Positions 44,541-53,110 of a DNA stretch of 64,000 bases are shown here, in pieces (the first letter of the stretch is position 1; each line of letters opens with the position of its first letter). Origin of the DNA: Pinibacter aurantiacus (GTDB taxonomy: Bacteria > Bacteroidota > Bacteroidia > Chitinophagales > Chitinophagaceae). The stretch is taken from the NCBI RefSeq assembly GCF_019130065.1, contig NZ_JAHSPG010000011.1:124001-188000 (forward strand), in the 5' to 3' direction. Made by a program: the position numbers and the translations under genes. The notes beneath the pieces are model-generated. The model was not told where the DNA came from and made no database searches. It worked only from the letters and a program-made list of their open reading frames with translations.

Positions 44541-45125
44541 ATGAAGCTTATTTTTGCTACTAACAATCAGCATAAAGTTGATGAAATTCAATATATTATA
44601 GGTAACGAGTTCGATGTTATTTCACTTAAACAAGCGGGCATTGATATAGACATCCCGGAACCGCATGATACTTTAGAGGAAAATGCCGTTGAAAAATCTT
44701 CCACGATTTACAAATTAACAAATACAGATTGTTTTAGTGAGGACACTGGTCTTGAGGTAGAAGCATTGAACGGCGAACCCGGTGTCAAGAGTGCAAGGTA
44801 TGCGGGTGATGTAAAGGATTTTAACAAGAATATTGAGAAGCTTCTTTTCAAGCTCGGTAATGAAAACAACAGAAAAGCGCAATTCCGAACCGTTATTTCT
44901 TTAATAATCAACAAAGAACAACATCTTTTTGAAGGAATATGCGAGGGCGAGATTATTTTTTCGCCAACGGGTAGCAATGGATTTGGCTATGATTCTGTGT
45001 TTGTACCAACTGGCGCAACCCGAACTTTTGCAGAAATGTCAATGGAGGAAAAGAATGCATTCAGCCATCGCAAAAAAGCGACAGAAAAATTAGTTTTATT
45101 TTTAAACAAACTGAATATTAGATAG
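44541..45125 (+). CDS. rdgB: Non-canonical purine NTP pyrophosphatase (RdgB/HAM1)
   Basis: Hydrolyses dITP, ITP and XTP to keep them out of DNA and RNA. 194 residues from the ATG at 44541 (MKLIFATNNQHKVDEIQYII). Motifs: SEDTGLEVEALNGEPGVKSA, RYAG, SPTGSNGFGYDSVFVP and the final SHRKKA. Follows the 44005 gene by 11 bases, so likely one transcript. Confidence 0.95.
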   Translation: MKLIFATNNQHKVDEIQYIIGNEFDVISLKQAGIDIDIPEPHDTLEENAVEKSSTIYKLTNTDCFSEDTGLEVEALNGEPGVKSARYAGDVKDFNKNIEKLLFKLGNENNRKAQFRTVISLIINKEQHLFEGICEGEIIFSPTGSNGFGYDSVFVPTGATRTFAEMSMEEKNAFSHRKKATEKLVLFLNKLNIR

Positions 45126-45181
45126 TTTTACTACTGAATTACAAATAATTACAAATTTTTATCCTGGAAAATAAAAAAGAT

Positions 45182-45745
45182 TTGTCGGAAAGCAACCAAA
45201 ATATATCAGAATACGACTTAATTCAGGGGTGTCTTATGGATAATAGGCGTTCACAGGAGGCTTTGTATCAAAAATTCTCTCCAAAGATGTACGCCATTTG
45301 TCTCCGATACGCCTCAAATGCCGACGACGCAGCCGATCTTTTGCAGGAAGGATTTATTAAAGTATTTAAGAATTTACAAAAATTCAGAGGAGAAGGGTCG
45401 TTTGAGGGATGGATGCGAAGGGTTTTTGTAAACACATGCATTGAACATTTCCGAAAAAAGGTATATCTGAACAGTATTACCGAAAATGAGGAAAGAACAA
45501 TAGAGGATTATTCTGCAAATGCATTGGATAATTTAGCCGAAAAAGATATTGTTCAGCTTATTCAAGAATTATCACCAGGTTACCGGACTGTTTTTAACCT
45601 ATATGTGGTTGAAGGATTCTCGCACAAGGAAATTGGTGATTTGTTACAAATTAGTGAGGGCACAAGTAAATCTCAGTTGGCAAGAGCAAAAATGCTGTTA
45701 CAAAAGAGAGTGAAGGGCCTTCTGGAAGAAAAAAAGCTTGATTAA
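45182..45745 (+). CDS. ECF RNA polymerase sigma factor
   Basis: 187 residues. Region 2: MYAICLRYASNADDAADLLQ, EGFIKVFKNLQKFRGEGSFE and GWMRRVFVNTCIEHFRKK. Region 4: LSPGYRTVFNLYVVEGFSHK, EIGDLLQISEGTSKSQLARA. The start codon is a TTG (45182). No ATG fits. A membrane partner follows six bases later. This is the third sigma gene of the window, with a layout common for RpoE-like regulators of envelope stress in this phylum. Confidence 0.92.
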   Translation: MSESNQNISEYDLIQGCLMDNRRSQEALYQKFSPKMYAICLRYASNADDAADLLQEGFIKVFKNLQKFRGEGSFEGWMRRVFVNTCIEHFRKKVYLNSITENEERTIEDYSANALDNLAEKDIVQLIQELSPGYRTVFNLYVVEGFSHKEIGDLLQISEGTSKSQLARAKMLLQKRVKGLLEEKKLD

Positions 45746-45751
45746 AAAAAC

Positions 45752-46609
45752 ATGTCTGACCTACTAAGAAATAAAATGCAGCAATTTGAAGCCACTCCCC
45801 CAAAAGGATTGTGGGACAGGATCGCTGCGGATCTTGATGAATCCACCTCTTATAAAAACACATCAGAAAAATTATCCGGTTACGAAGTCACTCCCCCGCC
45901 TGGCATCTTCAACAAAATAGTTGCAGGCCTTGAAAGAGATCTTCCTCAAAAAGAAGTTCCTGTTAGAAAAATTAATACAACATTCAGGTGGTCAGCAGCA
46001 GCGGCTATTTTGATCGTCGTATCTACATTGGGCATTCTTTTCTTTAACGCTAACAAAAAAGAAACAAGCCTGGCTACTGCTACCAAAAGCAATAATCTTC
46101 CCACTGTTCCTCATCAGCAAATAACAAATAATCCACCAATCGTCGAAGCGGATGATAGCTCCGATGATGACAATGAAAAATCTGTTAAGCATCTTGCATT
46201 GAATAAATTGTTGCGATCAGTACACACTTCAAACATTCAGAATAAAAACGCTGAGACTGCTGATGTCGACTTTGTAGCTTCAAAACCTACAGTCCAGATA
46301 ACATCCTCAAACATTAAGAACTCTTTGTCAGAACTGGCTTCTAAATTTGTTCTGAACGGGAACTACATTACAGTGCTTGGACCAAATGGTGAACTGAGAA
46401 AAATGTCCTTGAAAATTTTCAATGCAATGCATAGTCACAACTATGCAGTAGCGTCGAACTCTGATGGACAAAATACGATTATTGAGAATACAGTAATGGA
46501 AAAGAAGTTTAGTGAATGGAGAACCAAAGTTGTTCAAGCAGGTTATGCACCCAATGCATTCAACGGGATGGATATTTTAAATCTCAAGGACCTGATAAAA
46601 GAAAATTAA
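45752..46609 (+). CDS. Membrane protein, probable anti-sigma factor
   Basis: 285 residues. The cytoplasmic N-terminal half contains a duplicated motif, FEATPPKGLWDRIAADLDES (about 10-29) and YEVTPPPGIFNKIVAGLERD (about 44-63), each with a proline turn and amphipathic helix. A single membrane segment at about 87-103 (SAAAAILIVVSTLGILFF) is followed by a periplasmic domain rich in Asn and Ser. The layout and coupling to the sigma gene point to an anti-sigma role. No known anti-sigma domain is seen. Confidence 0.8.
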   Translation: MSDLLRNKMQQFEATPPKGLWDRIAADLDESTSYKNTSEKLSGYEVTPPPGIFNKIVAGLERDLPQKEVPVRKINTTFRWSAAAAILIVVSTLGILFFNANKKETSLATATKSNNLPTVPHQQITNNPPIVEADDSSDDDNEKSVKHLALNKLLRSVHTSNIQNKNAETADVDFVASKPTVQITSSNIKNSLSELASKFVLNGNYITVLGPNGELRKMSLKIFNAMHSHNYAVASNSDGQNTIIENTVMEKKFSEWRTKVVQAGYAPNAFNGMDILNLKDLIKEN

Positions 46610-46623
46610 AAAGCGCTATTCAC

Positions 46624-46631
46624 TACCTTTG
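46624..46631 (+). promoter_or_regulatory. -7 element directly before the thioesterase gene
   Basis: TACCTTTG, exact, ends five bases before the ATG at 46637. The mRNA would have almost no leader. The -33 box is not clear. Confidence 0.45.
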
Positions 46632-46636
46632 AATCT

Positions 46637-47080
46637 ATGGCGCGAATTAAAATTGATTTACCAAAGACATTTACTTTCTCCACGTCTATAGACATACGTA
46701 TTTCAGATCTCAATTATGGTGGCCATGTTGGCAACGACACCATACTTTCATTACTACACGAAGCGAGGGTTCGCTTCTTACAACACTACGGATATTCCGA
46801 ACTTAATCTTGAAGGAATCGGCATTATTATGGGCGATGTAGCGATTGAATACAAAGCCGAGGGCTTCTACGGCGACAGGTTGAATATCCAGGTTTGCGCA
46901 GATGAATTCACAAGAGTATCATTCGACATCTTTTATAAAATAGAAAAAGAACACCAGGGCAAAAATATTGTTGTTGCCATTGCTAAAACGGGCATTGTAG
47001 GCTACGACTACAATTTGAAAAAAGTAGCAGCAATACCAGAAAAAGCAAAACTAACATTAACGGGAAACAGTAGTCATTAG
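46637..47080 (+). CDS. Acyl-CoA thioesterase (hot-dog fold)
   Basis: 147 residues. One hot-dog domain with the 4HBT/YbgC signature ISDLNYGGHVGNDTILSLLH (helix with HEAR), GDVAIEYKAEGFYGDRLNIQ and FDIFYKIEKEHQGKNIVVAI. The likely catalytic Asp/Asn is in LNYGGHVGND. The acyl chain and pathway are unknown. Confidence 0.88.
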   Translation: MARIKIDLPKTFTFSTSIDIRISDLNYGGHVGNDTILSLLHEARVRFLQHYGYSELNLEGIGIIMGDVAIEYKAEGFYGDRLNIQVCADEFTRVSFDIFYKIEKEHQGKNIVVAIAKTGIVGYDYNLKKVAAIPEKAKLTLTGNSSH

Positions 47081-47094
47081 GCTTTCACCCACCA

Positions 47095-47283
47095 CTATTC
47101 GCGATTTAAGCGATAAACTACGTTTTGATTTATTTGTACGGAGGAGGAAGGATTTTCGTTTTGTTCGAAAATCATAGTAGAACGATCTTTATTACTTTGC
47201 TGATTATGCTTTACGACGTGCATCACAGTAATCAGAACTAATTCACCCAATAGAAGTAAGGCCGGTAAGTTTCTTTTTTGCAT
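47095..47283 (-). CDS. Possible small single-pass membrane protein
   Basis: 62 codons from the ATG at 47283. MQKRNLPALLLLGELVLITV is one hydrophobic helix, followed by a polar tail rich in Asn and Gln. No family is recognised and no promoter is clear. It occupies an otherwise empty 384-base gap. Coding status is uncertain. Confidence 0.35.
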   Translation of the reverse strand: MQKRNLPALLLLGELVLITVMHVVKHNQQSNKDRSTMIFEQNENPSSSVQINQNVVYRLNRE

Positions 47284-47464
47284 ACAAAGGGAATTTATAA
47301 TTCTACAATCGGCCAGCAAATCGTTTTAGACAGGACAAGGATTCCCTATCACACTAAAGTATTCATTAAAATCCTAAAATCAAAATTATGGCTTCTTTTT
47401 AAACAAAAAGAAGGCTTCCTTCATAGTATTTTACATATCAACAACTTATACCACTAATTGTTCG

Positions 47465-48262
47465 TTAACTATTCAATATTTTATTGTAACTGGTAACGAT
47501 TCCCCTAATGAGCGATGAGCTGAATCCCTGGTGCTCCATTTCATTTAACCCTGCTATCGTACATCCTTTTGGAGTGGTTACCTTGTCAATTTCCTGTTCA
47601 GGATGGGCTCCTTTCAAAAGAAGAAGATCCGCCGCTCCTTTTACAGTTTGTGCTGCAATAAGACTGGCTGTTGCTGCACTAAAACCAATTTCTATGCCTC
47701 CCTGGATATTGGCGCGAATATATCTCATTGCAAAAGCAGTACCACAGGCACCCAGCACGGTAGCGGCATCCATTAGCTTTTCGTCGATCATTGCGACTTT
47801 GCCCAATTTCTCAAAAAGGTTTTTGATAAAATCAACCTGGGTATTATTTGCCCCCTTATGACTAATGCATGTCATACTCTCCTGGATCGCGATCGCGGTA
47901 TTCGGCATTGCGCGAAATAGGGGAACATTTTTCTGAACGGCATTCTGCATATCCTCTATAAAAATTCCGGTGATAACGGATACCAATATATGTTTTTGTG
48001 GATCCAATTCTGCTTTAAAGCCGTCCAGCACATCTTTTATTTGGAAAGGTTTTACGGCAAGTATTACAACATCGCTGTTTTTTACTGCTTCGATGTTGTC
48101 TGAAGTAATGTTTACTCCTTTATTTTTTAAGACTTCCAGTTCTGCGAGATTTCTGCGAGTGATGGTAATGTCGGCAGGTTTGGAGAACTCGCTTTTCAAT
48201 AATCCTTCTGCTATCGCTGTGCCCAGGTTTCCTCCGCCTATTATTGCTATCTTATTGTACAT
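47465..48262 (-). CDS. proC: Pyrroline-5-carboxylate reductase
   Basis: Last step of proline synthesis. 265 residues. N-terminal NADP loop IAIIGGGNLGTAIAEGLLKS, VVILAVKPFQIKDVLDGFK, and FRAMPNTAIAIQESMTCISH. The C-terminal helical domain with GACGTAFAMRYIRANIQGGI and ATTPKGCTIAG-like TTPKGCTIAGLNEMEHQGF is typical. Monocistronic. Confidence 0.96.
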   Translation of the reverse strand: MYNKIAIIGGGNLGTAIAEGLLKSEFSKPADITITRRNLAELEVLKNKGVNITSDNIEAVKNSDVVILAVKPFQIKDVLDGFKAELDPQKHILVSVITGIFIEDMQNAVQKNVPLFRAMPNTAIAIQESMTCISHKGANNTQVDFIKNLFEKLGKVAMIDEKLMDAATVLGACGTAFAMRYIRANIQGGIEIGFSAATASLIAAQTVKGAADLLLLKGAHPEQEIDKVTTPKGCTIAGLNEMEHQGFSSSLIRGIVTSYNKILNS

Positions 48263-48280
48263 GGTGTCGGTTTTATATAA

Positions 48281-48321
48281 TAGAAAAAGCCATCACTAAA
48301 TTAGTGAAATGGCTTTTTCTA
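48281..48321. terminator. Terminator of hldD (bidirectional form)
   Basis: TAGAAAAAGCCAT-CACTAA and TTAGTG-AAATGGCTTTTTCTA pair over about 18 positions with one bulge. It separates hldD from proC. Confidence 0.85.
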
Positions 48322-48343
48322 TGTTTTTGTTCAGATTGCGAAA

Positions 48344-49321
48344 TTAGTAAAACTTTGCCTGCGATAAATAATTTCTCACATAATCCTGCACTCCCTCTTC
48401 TAATGAATAAAATTTATCTGTGTAACCTGCATCGAAAAGCTTTTGCATATTCGCTTCTGTGAAATATTGGTATTTGTCGCGAATATCTTCAGGCATATCG
48501 ATGAACTGAATATCTGGCTTTGTGTCGATGCCTGCAAATGTTGCTTTTACCAGATCTTCGAATGCTCTTGCTTTCCCTGTACCGAGGTTATATATTCCTG
48601 ATGCAGGTTTGTTTTGCATAAGCCAATAACAAACTTTGATAACATCTTTAACGTACACAAAGTCACGAAGCTGCTGACCATCTTTAAAGTCGGGCCTGTG
48701 CGACCTGAACAGCTTCACCATTCCATCTTTCTTTATTTGATTGAAGGAATGGAATATTACGCTTGCCATTCTCGCTTTATGATATTCGTTTGGTCCGTAA
48801 ACGTTGAAAAATTTAAGTCCCGCCCAAAATGGAGGCTGTGCCGATTGCTGAATCGCCCATTTGTCAAACTCATTTTTGGATATGCCATAAGGATTCAGCG
48901 GCTTTAGCTTGAACGGTAATTCGTGATTGTCATCGTAGCCAAATTCGCCGCCGCCGTATGTTGCAGCGGAAGAAGCATACACCAACGGAACATTTTTATC
49001 AACGCAATAGTTCCATATTTTTTGTGAATACTCTACGTTGAGATGCTCGTGTATAGCGTAGTTAAATTCGGTGGTATCTGTTCTTGCTCCTATGTGAAAT
49101 ATGAAATCAATGGAAGGATCATTCTTCTGCAACCAATCGAAGAAAGATTCTCTTTCTATTTTTTGAAGGTATGTTTTGCCTTGAAGATTGGGTTCTTTGT
49201 CTGCCCTGGAAAAATCATCTACCAGCAACAAATTCGTATATCCCTGGCTGTTAAGAAATCCCACCAGACAGCTCCCGATAAAGCCAGCGGCGCCGGTTAC
49301 GACTATTGAAGATTCATTCAT
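48344..49321 (-). CDS. hldD: ADP-L-glycero-D-manno-heptose 6-epimerase
   Basis: Epimerises ADP-heptose for the LPS core. 325 residues, as expected. The dinucleotide loop is VTGAAGFIGSCLVGFL. The catalytic Ser/Tyr/Lys set is in YASSAATYGGGEFGY and NPYGISKNEFD. The substrate-specific KFFNVYGPNEYHKARMASV is conserved. This implies a heptose-containing LPS. It follows purL with a word-type repeat between them. Confidence 0.94.
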   Translation of the reverse strand: MNESSIVVTGAAGFIGSCLVGFLNSQGYTNLLLVDDFSRADKEPNLQGKTYLQKIERESFFDWLQKNDPSIDFIFHIGARTDTTEFNYAIHEHLNVEYSQKIWNYCVDKNVPLVYASSAATYGGGEFGYDDNHELPFKLKPLNPYGISKNEFDKWAIQQSAQPPFWAGLKFFNVYGPNEYHKARMASVIFHSFNQIKKDGMVKLFRSHRPDFKDGQQLRDFVYVKDVIKVCYWLMQNKPASGIYNLGTGKARAFEDLVKATFAGIDTKPDIQFIDMPEDIRDKYQYFTEANMQKLFDAGYTDKFYSLEEGVQDYVRNYLSQAKFY

Positions 49322-49330
49322 GGTTTGTCA

Positions 49331-49418
49331 AATTAGGAATTAGAAATTAGGAGTTAGAAATTAGAAAATAAGAATAAATGCACAATTCTAATTCCTAATT
49401 ACTAACTCCTAACTCCTA
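49331..49418. repeat. Inverted ATTAGGAATTAGAAATTAGG words (element P)
   Basis: Left arm 49331-49364 and right arm 49387-49418 are reverse complements with some drift (ATTAGG/GTTAGG words). Spacer about 22 bases. The right arm ends five bases from the purL stop. Confidence 0.85.
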
Positions 49419-49422
49419 ACTA

Positions 49423-51657
49423 TTATAAAGCGCTCAACGCATGTTCGCTGTCATGTCCAGCCAACAGGTTGCCAATTGCATTATCGTATTTTTCTTTCCA
49501 GGAAATTACATTGCCCCAGTTTTCACCTTCGATGCTTACTGAGCCATTTGTAACTGTTCCCAGTTTTGCGAATGTCGCGCCGCTTAATGTTTTTTCAAAA
49601 GCAGCAACCTGATCTTTTTTCACGGTCACCACTACCCTGCTTTGCGCTTCGCCGAACCAATAAGCATCTTTGCGAATGCCGGCATCTGTTGATGCTACAT
49701 CGAAACCAAGGTTCCTGTTGAAAGAAGATTCGATCAAAGTAATGAACAAACCGCCTTCGCTCACGTCGTGTGCAGATGCGATCACTTTTTCTTTGATTGC
49801 TTTTGTTATTTGTTGCTGCAGTGCAAATTCTTCTTCTATATCAAAATGCGGAGCCGGTGAGAACTCAACTCCTTTTATTTTTTGCAAATATTCAGAGCTG
49901 TTGATATCGCCGTAGCTTTTACCAACCAGGTAAATAACATCGCCTTCTTCTTTAAAGTCCAATGTCATTTTATCTTGTACGCTGTCCAGCAATCCCACCA
50001 TACCGATCGTTGGTGTCGGATAAACAGGACCGTCGGGGTTTTGGTTGTAGAAACTCACGTTACCGCCTGTTACAGGAGTGTTGAATTTGCGACAGGCGTC
50101 GCCCATTCCTTTAATTGCGTGAACAAACTGATAATATACTTGCGGATCGTAAGGGTTACCAAAGTTTAAGCAGTTGGTTACGCCTAAAGGTTCACCGCCA
50201 CTGCACACGATATTTCTCGCAGCTTCTGCAACAGCGATCATCGCACCTTTGTATGGATCAGCATATACGTAACGACTGTTACAATCTGTTGTAACTGCCA
50301 ATGCTTTATCACTTGGTTTTGCTAAAACTACTGCTGCATCTGAGGGTTGGTTGGTAGAAGTGTTACCTGTGCCTACCATGCTGTCGTATTGAACATATAC
50401 CCAACGTTTGGAGGCGATGTTCGGAATTTGAATCAGTTTTTCTGCAACAGCTTTTAAGTCTTTTGGCACTTCGATTGAAGCGGCGTCAAAAGCCTTTGTT
50501 TTTGCGAAATACGTTGGTTCAGTGTAAGCGCGATCATATTGCGGCGCTCCGCCGCCCAGTACCAGTTCTTCTGCCGGAAGTTGAGCTTCCAACTCTCCGT
50601 GCATGAAAAAGCTTAACAGGCCGTCTTCCGTTACTTCTCCGATTACTGAGCAAGGAAGATCCCATTTATCGAATATTTTTTGTACTACGCCTTCTTTACC
50701 TTTTTCCACGACCATTAACATACGCTCCTGGCTTTCGCTCAGCAAAAGCTCCCAGGCTTTCATATTCTGCTGACGTGTAGGCACTTTGTCAAGATCGATG
50801 CGCATGCCTACGCCGCCTTTTGCACTCATTTCTGCTGTTGAGCAAATGATTCCGGCAGCGCCCATGTCCTGCATACCCACCACTACACCTGTTGGAATCA
50901 CTTCGAGGCAAGCTTCCAGCAATTTCTTTTCCTGGAAAGGGTCGCCCACCTGAACTGCAGGCAATTCTTCTGTGCTTTCTGCAGTGATATCCGCTGAAGC
51001 GAAAGATGCTCCTCCGATACCATCTTTACCGGTAGCGGAACCGACAAATATTACAGGATTTCCTTTGCCTAATGCAGTCGCACTAACCGTTTCACCAGCT
51101 TTTACAATACCAACGCTCATTGCGTTTACCAAAGGGTTGGTGTGATAGCACTGCTCAAAATAGATTTCGCCGCCTACGGTTGGAACGCCAAAGCAGTTAC
51201 CGTAGTGACCGATTCCATGAACAACGCCACCCAGCAAATGCTGCGTTTTTGCTTCATTAAGATTACCGAAACGGAGAGAGTTTAAAGACGCGATTGGTCT
51301 TGCTCCCATTGTAAAAATATCGCGGTGAATACCACCTACGCCTGTTGCCGCACCCTGGAAAGGTTCGATTGCAGACGGGTGATTATGACTTTCAATTTTA
51401 AAAACTACCCCGTAGCCATCGCCCATATCCATCAAACCTGCATTCTCTTCTCCGGCTGCTACCAGCATTCTGCCGCCTTCGCGGGGTAAAGTTTTAAGCC
51501 ATTTGATTGAGTTTTTATAACTACAGTGCTCGCTCCACATCGCGCTGAAGGCACATAACTCATTAAAATTCGGGGTTCTTCCTAATTTTTTCTTTATTAA
51601 CTCAAATTCTTCTGCCGTAAGACGCAATTGCTCGGCGGTTTTAACTGTTATTTCCAT
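49423..51657 (-). CDS. purL: Phosphoribosylformylglycinamidine synthase, PurL subunit (short form)
   Basis: Fourth step of purine synthesis. 744 residues, the short form that works with separate PurQ and PurS, neither of which is in this window. Seen: MWSEHCSYKNSIKWLKTLP, the ATP/metal segment YGVVFKIESHNHPSAIEPFQ followed by GAATGVGGIHRD, VGMQDMGAAGIICSTAEMSA, and IASAHDVSEGGLFITLIESS. Its -7 box is at 51687. Confidence 0.97.
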   Translation of the reverse strand: MEITVKTAEQLRLTAEEFELIKKKLGRTPNFNELCAFSAMWSEHCSYKNSIKWLKTLPREGGRMLVAAGEENAGLMDMGDGYGVVFKIESHNHPSAIEPFQGAATGVGGIHRDIFTMGARPIASLNSLRFGNLNEAKTQHLLGGVVHGIGHYGNCFGVPTVGGEIYFEQCYHTNPLVNAMSVGIVKAGETVSATALGKGNPVIFVGSATGKDGIGGASFASADITAESTEELPAVQVGDPFQEKKLLEACLEVIPTGVVVGMQDMGAAGIICSTAEMSAKGGVGMRIDLDKVPTRQQNMKAWELLLSESQERMLMVVEKGKEGVVQKIFDKWDLPCSVIGEVTEDGLLSFFMHGELEAQLPAEELVLGGGAPQYDRAYTEPTYFAKTKAFDAASIEVPKDLKAVAEKLIQIPNIASKRWVYVQYDSMVGTGNTSTNQPSDAAVVLAKPSDKALAVTTDCNSRYVYADPYKGAMIAVAEAARNIVCSGGEPLGVTNCLNFGNPYDPQVYYQFVHAIKGMGDACRKFNTPVTGGNVSFYNQNPDGPVYPTPTIGMVGLLDSVQDKMTLDFKEEGDVIYLVGKSYGDINSSEYLQKIKGVEFSPAPHFDIEEEFALQQQITKAIKEKVIASAHDVSEGGLFITLIESSFNRNLGFDVASTDAGIRKDAYWFGEAQSRVVVTVKKDQVAAFEKTLSGATFAKLGTVTNGSVSIEGENWGNVISWKEKYDNAIGNLLAGHDSEHALSAL

Positions 51658-51686
51658 GATAGTATATGGGATGGTCTGAGAAAGCG

Positions 51687-51694
51687 CAAAGGTA
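51687..51694 (-). promoter_or_regulatory. -7 element of the purL promoter
   Basis: TACCTTTG on the minus strand, exact, 29 bases before the purL ATG. No TTG at 19 bases. Confidence 0.5.
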
Positions 51695-51749
51695 ATAAGT
51701 TACCGTGTATTAATGTGAATCAAGAGTTGAAATGTATTTCTACGCAGGT

Positions 51750-51778
51750 AATTAATAATTAATAATGGATAATTAATA
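51750..51778. repeat. Single AATTAATAATTAATAATGG array (element Q)
   Basis: One arm of the same words as elements B, G and I, without a partner. It lies between the GT4 gene and purL. Confidence 0.6.
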
Positions 51779-51821
51779 TTTGATCTCCCGGTAATTTGGG
51801 CGTTAAATTCACATCGTGGCA

Positions 51822-53015
51822 CTAACGATTTTCAAGCAGGGACATATATAAGCGCTCCATATCGGCCAGTTCTTTTTCCTTGGAAAAGTTGATCCTAACA
51901 AACTCGCGCCCTTTTTCGCCCATGGACTTTCTTATCTCCTTATTTTCTATCAAAACCAAGGTGTTTGCGACAAATCCATTCAAATCGTGCAATGGACTTA
52001 TAAATCCGGTTAGGCCCGGGTCGATTGTTTGGCTAACTGCACCGGCATTTGTGGTAACGACGGGTTTACCTGCAGCCTGCGCTTCAAGGAGAGTGATCGC
52101 AGTACCTTCGTTCAAGGAAGTAAGTGCTACTATATCCAAGCCAGCCATTGCTTCTTCAATGTTCAGGAGCCAGGAGGTAAACGTGACTTGCGCAACCCGG
52201 GCGGAGCCGGGATAATATGTATGGGATATGTTTTTCCTTTCAAGCTGGTTTTCCAAGGAGTTTCTCAAGGCGCCGTCTCCAACAATAAAAAACCGCACGG
52301 GTTGTTTTGTTTCAGACAGCAGTTTCTCAACTGCATCTATAAAAAACTTGTGATCCTTTATTGGTACAATACGCCCTACTATTCCGATGGCGATTTCGTT
52401 TTCCGTCAGTTTATAATTCGCACGAAAGGCATGTCTTTTTTCATCTTCTTTGTCTTCAAATGAGGCTGTGTTTATACCAATTGGGATCACCGCAATTTTT
52501 GACAAATCGCTGATCTGGTATACATCTACAAGGTCATGCTGCTGCATCAAACTGGTTGCAATCAATTTTGTTGATTGTTTTGCCAGCCATCTTTCAAGTT
52601 TTATGATTTGAGAGGAAAAGAATTTATTGAAATATGAATGAAAAACGTGGCCATGATATGTATGCAGGATCACCTTTGTACCAATCATCTTTGCAGCCAA
52701 TCTTCCCAATACACCAGGCTTGGCACCATTTGTATGAACGATATCCGGATTGATTTTCTTAAGCTCTTTTTTGATATGTAAGAAAGCCTGAATATCCCTG
52801 ATGAAGTTAATGGACCTATGCACTTCGCGTATGTGAACAACGCGAAGCTTAGGATACGAAGTCAACAAAAAAGAAGCGTCATATTCGTCTTTATTTTTTT
52901 CCCCCACTACCAAATACACTTCATGTTTTTCGGACAAATAACCAGCAAGCTGCACGGTGTCCAGCGGGGCGCCTCCAATTACCAATCTGTTAAGCATTAT
53001 TGCAATTCTTGCCAT
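51822..53015 (-). CDS. Glycosyltransferase, GT4 family
   Basis: 397 residues. GT-B fold. The N-domain starts with a short strand (ARIAIMLNRLVIGGAPLDTV), then VHTNGAKPGVLGRLAAKMIG and a YHGHVFHSYFNKF motif typical of undecaprenyl-linked or O-antigen chain enzymes. The C-domain opens IGIVGRIVPIKDHKFFIDAV and has the Glu motif LNEGTAITLLEAQAAGKPVV. It is divergent from a polytopic membrane gene. The pair probably belongs to surface-glycan synthesis. Confidence 0.9.
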   Translation of the reverse strand: MARIAIMLNRLVIGGAPLDTVQLAGYLSEKHEVYLVVGEKNKDEYDASFLLTSYPKLRVVHIREVHRSINFIRDIQAFLHIKKELKKINPDIVHTNGAKPGVLGRLAAKMIGTKVILHTYHGHVFHSYFNKFFSSQIIKLERWLAKQSTKLIATSLMQQHDLVDVYQISDLSKIAVIPIGINTASFEDKEDEKRHAFRANYKLTENEIAIGIVGRIVPIKDHKFFIDAVEKLLSETKQPVRFFIVGDGALRNSLENQLERKNISHTYYPGSARVAQVTFTSWLLNIEEAMAGLDIVALTSLNEGTAITLLEAQAAGKPVVTTNAGAVSQTIDPGLTGFISPLHDLNGFVANTLVLIENKEIRKSMGEKGREFVRINFSKEKELADMERLYMSLLENR

Positions 53016-53110
53016 CGTCTCAATATAGTCCCGGCAAGATAAATAAAACTAGGCGAGCAAAAGCGCTAAATTATTGTTGGTCATTAGTTATTTTGCATTG
53101 ACAAAAAACA

